Assembly: GCA_018660405.1 (NCBI GenBank)
Contig: JABJKL010000161.1
Span: 1-12,111 of the forward strand
DNA length: 12,111 bases
Source of the DNA: Pseudomonadota bacterium
GTDB lineage: Bacteria > Pseudomonadota > Gammaproteobacteria > Arenicellales > Arenicellaceae
Direction: 5' to 3'
In this document: positions 5,608-12,111 of the stretch, piece by piece
Numbering within the stretch: the first letter of the stretch is position 1
How the letters are laid out: the number at the start of each line of letters is the position of its first letter
Made by a program: the position numbers and the translations under genes
The notes under the pieces: model-generated
The model's input: the letters and a program-made list of their open reading frames with translations, nothing else
Database searches by the model: none
What the model was told of the DNA's origin: nothing

Positions 5608-5691
5608 ATGAAGTTGCTACGGGCTGATGTGATTCTCGCGTCAGCCTTCGGCGGTTTATGCGTAGCATTAGCTGGTCACCCCGCCGGCTGA
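5608..5691 (+). CDS. Possible 27-residue leader peptide before rpoB
   Basis: An ATG at 5608 is preceded by AGGA (5596-5599) at a spacing of eight and opens 27 codons ending in TGA (5689-5691), 37 bases before rpoB. The peptide starts MKLLRADVILASAFGG and stays hydrophobic, ending LAGHPAG, so it looks like a short basic N-terminus plus one membrane-type segment of about 17 residues. In the same frame an ATG at 5575 would give 38 residues with a strongly basic start (MASKRLIRKL), but its ribosome binding site would be inside the 5549-5574 hairpin. I recognise no family. The open frame covers both competing hairpins of this spacer, and the stop lies in the last paired strand. It may equally be a chance open frame. 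Confidence 0.3.
   Translation: MKLLRADVILASAFGGLCVALAGHPAG
5622..5691 (+). promoter_or_regulatory. Two mutually exclusive hairpins upstream of rpoB
   Basis: GGCTGA occurs twice, at 5622-5627 and 5686-5691, and either copy can pair with the single TCAGCC at 5641-5646. Hairpin A pairs 5622-5631 with 5637-5646 (10 bp including two G-U pairs, loop ATTCT). Hairpin B pairs TCAGCC (5641-5646) and GGCGG (5650-5654) with CCGCC (5681-5685) and GGCTGA (5686-5691), giving 11 bp with a three-base TTC bulge. The two cannot form together. Hairpin B ends 25 bases before the rpoB Shine-Dalgarno. No T tract follows either, so any switching would act on translation, RNA stability or pausing rather than on intrinsic termination. 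Confidence 0.5.
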
Positions 5692-5728
5692 TAATTGAGC
5701 ATCTAGAGCGATTATAAAGAGGTTATAA

Positions 5729-8700
5729 ATGGGCTATTCCTTTACCGAGAAAAAGCGAATTCGCAAGAGTTTCAGCAAACGACCTGAAAGTGTTTTGCCA
5801 ATTCCATATTTGCTTGCCACCCAGAAAGATTCATATCACCGTTATCTGCAGGCTGAAAAGGAGCCAGATGCTCGTCGTACGCGGGGATTGCAGGGTGCAT
5901 TCAAATCCGTTTTTCCTATTCAGAGTTTTAACGGCGCTGCCGCACTCGAATTTGTCAGCTACCGACTTGGTACGCCAATATTTGACGTCAAGGAATGTCA
6001 GCAACGTGGTTTGATTTATGCCGCACCACTGCGTGTTACCTTACGTCTGGTCATTAATAACAGGGATGATACAACCGGCGGCAAAGCGCCCAAAAATGTT
6101 ATTGAGCAAGAAGTCTACATGGGCGATATGCCCTTAATGACAGATAACGGAACTTTTGTAATCAATGGTACAGAGCGAGTGGTTGTGTCGCAGTTGCACC
6201 GTTCGCCGGGTGTGTTTTTTGACCATGATCGAGGCAAAACCCATTCATCTGGCAAGCTGTTGTTCTCCTCACGTGTGATTCCCTACCGTGGTTCCTGGCT
6301 GGATTTTGAATTCGATCCAAAAGACCTCGTGTACATTCGTATTGATCGCCGTCGTAAATTGCCTGCGACGATTCTGTTACGGGCTCTGGGTTATAGCACC
6401 CAGGAAATCCTGGAAATGTTTTTCACCAATGATAAGTTCACCTTATCTGCGAAAGATATCAAAATTGACCTGGTTGCATCACGTCTACGCGGTGAGCAAC
6501 TTGGTTTTGATGTCGTAAACTCAAAAGGTACGGTATTGGTGGAAGCTGGCCGACGTATTACCGCGCGCCACATTCGAGAGATCGAAAAAGCGAGAATCAA
6601 GAAAATAGTTGTACCGGCTGAATTTATTATCGGTCGAACGTTGGCGCACGATGTACCAGATGTAGAAACTGGCGAGTTGCTGGCTGAGGCCAATGCGGAA
6701 ATCACCCAGGAACTGCTTGATGTGCTACTGGAAAAGAAAGTTAAAAAGCTCGAAGCTATTTATACCAATGATTTGGATGAAGGCGCCTTTTTATCAGATA
6801 CTTTACGTATAGACGCAAGCCGAACCTCTTTGGAAGCGATGGTAGAAATCTATCGTATGATGCGCCCAGGCGAACCGCCAACGAAAGAGGCGGCGACCGC
6901 TCTATTTAACAACTTGTTTTTTAATAGTGAGCGTTATGACCTTTCGATCGTAGGTCGGATGAAGTTTAATCGCCGTTTGGGTCGAGCAAAAGATACGGGT
7001 TCCGGTACCCTCGATAAAGAAGACATTATCGAAGTGATGAAGATTCTGATCAATCTAAAGAACGGTCGTGGGGAAATTGACGATATTGACAATCTTGGCA
7101 ATCGTCGCGTGCGTTCGGTGGGTGAGTTGGTTGAAAATCAGTTCCGCGTGGGGCTTGTTCGTGTTGAGCGTGCTGTACGTGAGCGTTTAACGATGGCTGA
7201 GTCTGAAGGGCTAACACCACAAGACTTGATAAATGCCAAACCAGTATCAGCCGTGGTTAAAGAATTTTTTGGTTCCAGTCAACTCTCACAGTTTATGGAT
7301 CAAACTAATCCTTTATCCGAAATTACGCATAAACGTCGCGTTTCAGCGCTTGGTCCGGGTGGTTTGACTCGTGAACGTGCGGGTTTTGAAGTGCGAGACG
7401 TGCACCCAACCCATTACGGTCGGGTATGCCCGATTGAAACTCCTGAGGGACCCAACATCGGTTTGATCAACTCGTTGGCAGTTTACGCGCGCACCAATGA
7501 TTATGGTTTTCTTGAAACACCTTATTTACGGGTCGTTAAAAGCAGGGTTACCGATCAAGTCGACTATTTGTCGGCCATTGAAGAGCGTAAATTTATGATC
7601 GCTCAGGCGAACGCAAAATTAAGCAAGGCGGGCAAGCTTGAAGATGAGCTGGTGTCTTGCCGAAGCAACAATGAGTTTACTCTGGCTACGCCAGCTCAAG
7701 TCGAATACATTGATGTGGCACCGTCGCAAATTGTATCCGTAGCGGCATCCTTGATACCGTTTTTAGAGCACGATGATGCGAACCGTGCATTGATGGGCTC
7801 CAATATGCAGCGCCAGGCAGTGCCGACGATTCGCAGCGAGAAGCCGTTGGTGGGTACCGGAATTGAACGAACAGTTGCGGTTGATTCGGGTGTGGCTTTG
7901 GTGGCACGACGCGGCGGCATTGTTGAATCAGTAGACGCCAGCCGTATTGTTGTGCGAGTGAATGATAAGGAAACCATCCCCGGTGAAGCCGGTGTGGATA
8001 TCTATAATCTGACTAAATATACCCGCTCCAATCAAAACACCAATATTAACCAGCGTCCGTTGGTTAATGCCGGTGACAAGATTGCACATGGGGATGTACT
8101 GGCCGACGGTCCATCAACTGATATGGGTGAATTGGCACTGGGGCGCAATGTTCTGATCGCTTTTATGCCGTGGAACGGCTACAACTTTGAAGATTCCATT
8201 CTTATTTCTGAGAACCTCGTTAAGGAAGACGTGTACACCACGATTCATATCGAAGAGCTGTCTTGTGTCGCGCGCGATACCAAACTCGGTTCAGAAGAGA
8301 TTACTCGTGATATTCCAAATGTTGGTGAGCACGCACTGGCGCGTTTGGATGAGGCTGGTATTGTATATATTGGAGCGGAAGTCACTGGTGGCGACGTGTT
8401 GGTTGGCAAGGTAACACCCAAAGGTGAAACTCAGCTGACCCCGGAAGAAAAGCTGCTGCGCGCTATATTTGGTGAGAAAGCGTCTGATGTTAAAGATACC
8501 TCTCTCAAGGTGCCTTCGAGTATGTACGGTACGGTTATTGACGTGCAGGTATTTACGCGTGATGGGGTTGAGAAAGATACCCGCGCGTTGGCAAACGAAG
8601 AATCTGAGCTTGCCCGTATTCGCAAGGATTTGGCTGATCAGTTCCGTATTGTCGAAGAAGACACCTATGCCCGTATTCAAGGTGTACTGTTAAATAGTAT

Positions 8701-9817
8701 AGCCGAAGGCGGTCCTAACGGTTTGAAGGCTGATTCAAAAGTGACTGCTGCTTACTTGGCAGACTTGAGCCGCAACAAGTGGTTTGAAATTCGTTTGCGT
8801 AACGAAAAATCAAACAAGCAGTTAGAGCAACTGCGTGAAGCCCTGAGTTCCCAGAGGAAGTATTTTGACGATTTGTTTGATGAGAAGCGCAATAAGCTTG
8901 AAGCAGGGGACGATCTAGCGCCCGGTGTGCTCAAGATGGTTAAGGTATTTGTTGCGGTCAAGCGTCGGTTGCAACCGGGCGACAAAATGGCTGGACGTCA
9001 TGGTAATAAGGGTGTGATTTCGAAAATCGTTCCGGTCGAGGATATGCCCTACCAGGAAGACGGCACCACCATCGATATCGTGTTGAACCCGCTGGGTGTG
9101 CCCTCGCGTATGAACGTGGGGCAGGTGCTTGAAACGCATTTGGGCTGGGCGGCTGCTGGTTTGGGTAAGAAGATTGACGAGATATTACGCGTGAAGCGCA
9201 AGACGATGATGTCTGAACTTCGTAAGTTTCTTGACAAGGTCTATAACACCAGTGGTAAGCGCGAAGACATAAAATCTCTAACGGATGAAGAAGTCATTGA
9301 GTTGGCCGGCAATCTTCGTGGTGGTGTGCCCATGGCGACGCCAGTATTTGATGGTGCCGCTGAAACGGAGATTAAAGGCATGTTGGAGTTGGCGGGTCTA
9401 CCGGCCAGCGGCCAGACCACCTTGTACGATGGGCGTACCGGCGATAAATTTGATCGAGAGGTGACGGTTGGCTACATGTATATGCTTAAGCTGAATCACC
9501 TGGTTGATGACAAGATGCATGCACGATCTACGGGCCCATACAGCTTGATTACGCAGCAGCCGCTGGGTGGTAAAGCGCAGTTTGGTGGCCAACGTTTTGG
9601 TGAAATGGAGGTCTGGGCGCTTGAAGCTTACGGTGCGGCCTATACCTTGCAAGAAATGTTAACCGTGAAATCGGATGATGTTTCTGGCAGAACCAAGATG
9701 TATGAAAATATTGTTAAGGGCAACTACCAGATAGAGGCAAATATGCCGGAGTCCTTCAATGTTTTGGTTAAGGAAATCCGTTCGCTCGGTTTGAATATCG
9801 AATTGCAGGAAGACTAG
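5729..9817 (+). CDS. rpoB: DNA-directed RNA polymerase subunit beta
   Basis: The 1362-residue protein (1342 in E. coli) is complete and forms one half of the polymerase core, with the rifampicin pocket and much of the active-site cleft. The start MGYSFTEKKRIRKSF matches the family, with AAGAGG (5717-5722) six bases upstream. The rifampicin region GSSQLSQFMDQTNPL begins at residue 515 (E. coli numbering plus 8). The key positions are wild type: D524 (E. coli 516), H534 (526) and S539 (531), so sensitivity is expected at the target level. Residues E821 and D822 in NFEDS match E813 and D814. K1086 and K1094 in GDKMAGRHGNKG match K1065 and K1073. The shift from +8 to +21 shows 13 extra residues between these motifs relative to E. 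coli, in the variable beta insertion (about LLNSIAEGGPNGLKADSKV), which resembles the Pseudomonas form as remembered. The C-terminus ends RSLGLNIELQED, as expected for binding beta-prime. Confidence 0.99.
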   Translation: MGYSFTEKKRIRKSFSKRPESVLPIPYLLATQKDSYHRYLQAEKEPDARRTRGLQGAFKSVFPIQSFNGAAALEFVSYRLGTPIFDVKECQQRGLIYAAPLRVTLRLVINNRDDTTGGKAPKNVIEQEVYMGDMPLMTDNGTFVINGTERVVVSQLHRSPGVFFDHDRGKTHSSGKLLFSSRVIPYRGSWLDFEFDPKDLVYIRIDRRRKLPATILLRALGYSTQEILEMFFTNDKFTLSAKDIKIDLVASRLRGEQLGFDVVNSKGTVLVEAGRRITARHIREIEKARIKKIVVPAEFIIGRTLAHDVPDVETGELLAEANAEITQELLDVLLEKKVKKLEAIYTNDLDEGAFLSDTLRIDASRTSLEAMVEIYRMMRPGEPPTKEAATALFNNLFFNSERYDLSIVGRMKFNRRLGRAKDTGSGTLDKEDIIEVMKILINLKNGRGEIDDIDNLGNRRVRSVGELVENQFRVGLVRVERAVRERLTMAESEGLTPQDLINAKPVSAVVKEFFGSSQLSQFMDQTNPLSEITHKRRVSALGPGGLTRERAGFEVRDVHPTHYGRVCPIETPEGPNIGLINSLAVYARTNDYGFLETPYLRVVKSRVTDQVDYLSAIEERKFMIAQANAKLSKAGKLEDELVSCRSNNEFTLATPAQVEYIDVAPSQIVSVAASLIPFLEHDDANRALMGSNMQRQAVPTIRSEKPLVGTGIERTVAVDSGVALVARRGGIVESVDASRIVVRVNDKETIPGEAGVDIYNLTKYTRSNQNTNINQRPLVNAGDKIAHGDVLADGPSTDMGELALGRNVLIAFMPWNGYNFEDSILISENLVKEDVYTTIHIEELSCVARDTKLGSEEITRDIPNVGEHALARLDEAGIVYIGAEVTGGDVLVGKVTPKGETQLTPEEKLLRAIFGEKASDVKDTSLKVPSSMYGTVIDVQVFTRDGVEKDTRALANEESELARIRKDLADQFRIVEEDTYARIQGVLLNSIAEGGPNGLKADSKVTAAYLADLSRNKWFEIRLRNEKSNKQLEQLREALSSQRKYFDDLFDEKRNKLEAGDDLAPGVLKMVKVFVAVKRRLQPGDKMAGRHGNKGVISKIVPVEDMPYQEDGTTIDIVLNPLGVPSRMNVGQVLETHLGWAAAGLGKKIDEILRVKRKTMMSELRKFLDKVYNTSGKREDIKSLTDEEVIELAGNLRGGVPMATPVFDGAAETEIKGMLELAGLPASGQTTLYDGRTGDKFDREVTVGYMYMLKLNHLVDDKMHARSTGPYSLITQQPLGGKAQFGGQRFGEMEVWALEAYGAAYTLQEMLTVKSDDVSGRTKMYENIVKGNYQIEANMPESFNVLVKEIRSLGLNIELQED

Positions 9818-9870
9818 CCGGTACATTGGCCCGAAACCCAACATTGATTTATGCCCTTTCAGAGCACCAG

Positions 9871-9896
9871 TTATTGTTACTCCTTATTGTTACCCC
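9871..9896 (+). repeat. Tandem 13-bp repeat in the rpoB-rpoC spacer
   Basis: Two adjacent 13-mers begin TTATTGTTAC (9871-9883 and 9884-9896) and differ at one base (T or C at the eleventh position). The second copy runs into a seven-C tract (9893-9899), which ends eight bases before the rpoC ribosome binding region. It looks like a recent local duplication in non-coding sequence. I see no stable hairpin or promoter here, and no function can be assigned. Confidence 0.75.
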
Positions 9897-9919
9897 CCCG
9901 AATCCCGCGAGGATAAACG

Positions 9920-12111
9920 ATGAAAGATTTGTTTAATTTGTTCAAACAGCCTGACGCGATCGCAGATTTTGATTCTATTCAGATCACTATCGCATCACCT
10001 GAAAAAGTTAGTTCATGGTCCTTTGGCGAAGTTAGAAAGCCTGAAACGATCAATTACCGTACCTTTAAGCCGGAACGTGATGGTTTGTTTTGCGCCAAAT
10101 TATTTGGCCCAATTAACGACTATGAGTGTTTGTGCGGTAAGTACAAGCGTCTTAAGCATCGTGGCGTAATTTGTGAAAAGTGTGGTGTAGAAGTTACTTT
10201 GTCAAAGGTTCGGCGGGAACGCATGGGGCATATTGACCTCGCGTGCCCGGTTGCACATATTTGGTTTTTGAAGTCATTACCATCGCGTCTTGGATTAATG
10301 CTCGATATGACCGTTCGTGAAATCGAACGTGTATTGTATTTTGAAGCGTATGTGGTGACTGAGCCTGGTGTAACACCGCTGGAAAAATCTATGCTTCTGA
10401 CCGAAGAGTCATACTTGGATGCGGTAGAAGAATACGGCGATGAATTCAAGGCCGGCATGGGTGCAGAAGCCATTCGTGATTTGTTATCGGATGTCGATTC
10501 GCAGAGAGAAGCGACTCGATTGCGCGAAGAAATGGCTGAGACCGGGTCAGAGACCAAAATCAAGAAAATCACCAAGCGTTTGAAGGTGCTTGAAGGCTTC
10601 ATTAATTCTGGCAATGATCCATGTTGGATGATAATGGATGTGCTGCCGGTTTTACCACCCGATTTGCGCCCATTGGTACCGCTGGATGGTGGTCGATTTG
10701 CGACTTCTGATTTGAACGATCTTTACCGTCGGGTTATCAACCGAAATAATCGATTGCGTCGCTTGTTGGATTTGAATGCGCCAGACATTATCGTGCGTAA
10801 TGAGAAGCGTATGCTGCAGGAAGCCGTTGACGCGTTGTTAGATAATGGTCGACGTGGCAAGGCGATTACCGGTGCCAACAAACGCCAGTTGAAATCTTTG
10901 GCGGACATGATCAAGGGCAAGCAAGGTCGTTTCCGCCAGAACTTGCTTGGCAAACGCGTAGATTACTCCGGGCGTTCCGTTATTGTGGTGGGTCCTACGC
11001 TCAAATTGCATCAGTGCGGGTTACCGAAGAAAATGGGGCTCGAGCTATTTAAGCCTTTTATATTCAACAAGTTAGAACTTCGCGGATTGGCGACGACTAT
11101 CAAACAGGCGAAAAAGCTGGTTGAGTCTGAGAGCGCTGAGGTCTGGGATATTCTCGAAGAAGTCATCCGTGAGCATCCGGTGATGTTAAACCGGGCGCCT
11201 ACGCTGCATAGATTGGGAATTCAGGCATTTGAGCCGGTATTAATCGAAGGCAAGGCAATTCAACTGCACCCGTTGGTCTGTACTGCGTACAACGCTGACT
11301 TTGACGGTGACCAAATGGCGGTACACGTGCCGTTATCACTGGAAGCCCAGTTGGAAGCGCGCACTTTGATGATGTCCACCAATAACGTGCTTTCGCCAGC
11401 AAATGGTGAGCCGATCATTGTGCCATCTCAGGATATTGTGTTGGGCTTGTATTACATGACCCGGGAAAGGATCAATGTCACTGGTGAAGGTAAATATTTT
11501 GCAGATGTTGATGATGTTGAACGCGCGATGCATGCCGGGGTATTAAATATTCATGCAAAAATCAAGGTGCGCATTACCGAGCATGTAAGAGAGAGCGAAG
11601 AAAGTGAGCTCGAGGAGCGTACCGTGGTTTATGACACTACCGCCGGGCGAGCCATGCTATCGCGTATTTTGCCTAAAGGTATGCCTTTTGATGCGATTAA
11701 TCGTGTCATGAAAAAGAAGACAGTCTCCGACACGATCAACCTTTGCTATCGTAGTGTTGGATTGAAAGAGACCGTAATATTTGCAGACCAGTTGATGTAT
11801 ACCGGTTTTCGCAATGCGGCGATCGCAGGCGTTTCTATTGGCGTGGATGATATGGTCGTGCCTGAAGAAAAGGAACCTATTTTGGCTGCATCGGAAGCCG
11901 AGGTTAAAAATATTCAGGAGCAGTACATATCTGGCTTATTGACCGACGGCGAGCGTTACAACAAGGTGGTCGATATTTGGACGAGAACTTCTGAGAAGAT
12001 CGCGAATGTGATGATGGATAAGCTCGGTACTGATCAAGTAGAGGATGCAGAAGGCAAAAAGGTTGAGCAAGAGTCGTTCAACTCTATCTACATGATGGCG
12101 GATTCTGGTGC
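9920..12111 (+). CDS. rpoC: DNA-directed RNA polymerase subunit beta', N-terminal part (3' end outside window)
   Basis: The first 730 codons of about 1400 are present, with no stop up to the window end. The start ATG (MKDLFNLFKQ) follows GCGAGGA (9907-9913) by six bases. The zinc-binding cysteines are C70, C72, C85 and C88 in CLCGKYKRLKHRGVICEKC. The clamp and lid region has LKSLADMIKGKQGRFRQNL and GKRVDYSGRSVIVVGP. The active-site motif NADFDGDQMA has D460, D462 and D464, identical in number to E. coli, and coordinates the catalytic magnesium. The window ends in FNSIYMMADSGA, just before the bridge helix. The spacer to rpoB is 102 bases, so both subunits are probably made from one mRNA. Confidence 0.99.
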   Translation, partial: MKDLFNLFKQPDAIADFDSIQITIASPEKVSSWSFGEVRKPETINYRTFKPERDGLFCAKLFGPINDYECLCGKYKRLKHRGVICEKCGVEVTLSKVRRERMGHIDLACPVAHIWFLKSLPSRLGLMLDMTVREIERVLYFEAYVVTEPGVTPLEKSMLLTEESYLDAVEEYGDEFKAGMGAEAIRDLLSDVDSQREATRLREEMAETGSETKIKKITKRLKVLEGFINSGNDPCWMIMDVLPVLPPDLRPLVPLDGGRFATSDLNDLYRRVINRNNRLRRLLDLNAPDIIVRNEKRMLQEAVDALLDNGRRGKAITGANKRQLKSLADMIKGKQGRFRQNLLGKRVDYSGRSVIVVGPTLKLHQCGLPKKMGLELFKPFIFNKLELRGLATTIKQAKKLVESESAEVWDILEEVIREHPVMLNRAPTLHRLGIQAFEPVLIEGKAIQLHPLVCTAYNADFDGDQMAVHVPLSLEAQLEARTLMMSTNNVLSPANGEPIIVPSQDIVLGLYYMTRERINVTGEGKYFADVDDVERAMHAGVLNIHAKIKVRITEHVRESEESELEERTVVYDTTAGRAMLSRILPKGMPFDAINRVMKKKTVSDTINLCYRSVGLKETVIFADQLMYTGFRNAAIAGVSIGVDDMVVPEEKEPILAASEAEVKNIQEQYISGLLTDGERYNKVVDIWTRTSEKIANVMMDKLGTDQVEDAEGKKVEQESFNSIYMMADSG

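Noticed and set aside
7298..7345. Threonine after DQ in the rifampicin region (E. coli has asparagine there), considered as a resistance change.
   Set aside because: DQTNPLSE is, as I recall, a natural variant in other proteobacteria, and the main resistance positions (D516, H526, S531 in E. coli numbering) are wild type.
10120..10614. 164-codon open frame on the minus strand inside rpoC.
   Set aside because: It lies opposite a strongly conserved part of rpoC and its composition is that of an antisense shadow.

Overview
The window looks like chromosomal DNA of a gammaproteobacterium. The evidence is close family resemblance of PpsA, the L11/L1/L10/L7-L12 proteins, RpoB and RpoC to gammaproteobacterial sequences, E. 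coli-identical residue numbering in the RpoC active site, and separate rpoB and rpoC genes. As remembered, the RpoB insertion between the NFEDS and GDKMAGRHGNKG motifs resembles Pseudomonas more than E. coli, so a Pseudomonadales or Cellvibrionales-type organism is my best guess. I see no transposase, integrase, CRISPR array, phage gene, tRNA or rRNA gene.

Layout. (1) Positions 1-981, plus strand: the 3' part of ppsA (phosphoenolpyruvate synthase). (2) Positions 1009-2888, minus strand: a probable two-gene unit, a DUF938 methyltransferase-fold protein followed by an RlmI-like 23S rRNA cytosine methyltransferase; it converges on ppsA. (3) Positions 2889-3190: a divergent intergenic region with a good sigma-70 promoter and the rplK leader. 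(4) Positions 3191-12111, plus strand: rplK, rplA, rplJ, rplL, rpoB and rpoC, with rpoC cut by the window end. This is the classical L11-L10-beta-beta' cluster.

The cluster makes the L1 and L12 stalks of the 50S subunit and the two large RNA polymerase subunits. Its spacers carry regulatory RNA. The rplA-rplJ spacer holds a recognisable L10 leader, with a UUCG hairpin, a GAAA hairpin and a kink-turn-like closing stem. The rplL-rpoB spacer is unusually rich in structure: a 12-bp hairpin, two hairpins that compete for one strand, a weak attenuator-like T6 element, and a 27-codon open frame with a Shine-Dalgarno sequence whose stop codon lies in the last hairpin strand.

The main oddity of context is that secE and nusG, which normally sit just upstream of rplK, are absent; rplK follows its own promoter next to unrelated divergent genes. 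Most of the window is ordinary housekeeping sequence. I did not find a clearly new biological system. The most original candidate is the possible leader peptide and switch in front of rpoB, which remains speculative.
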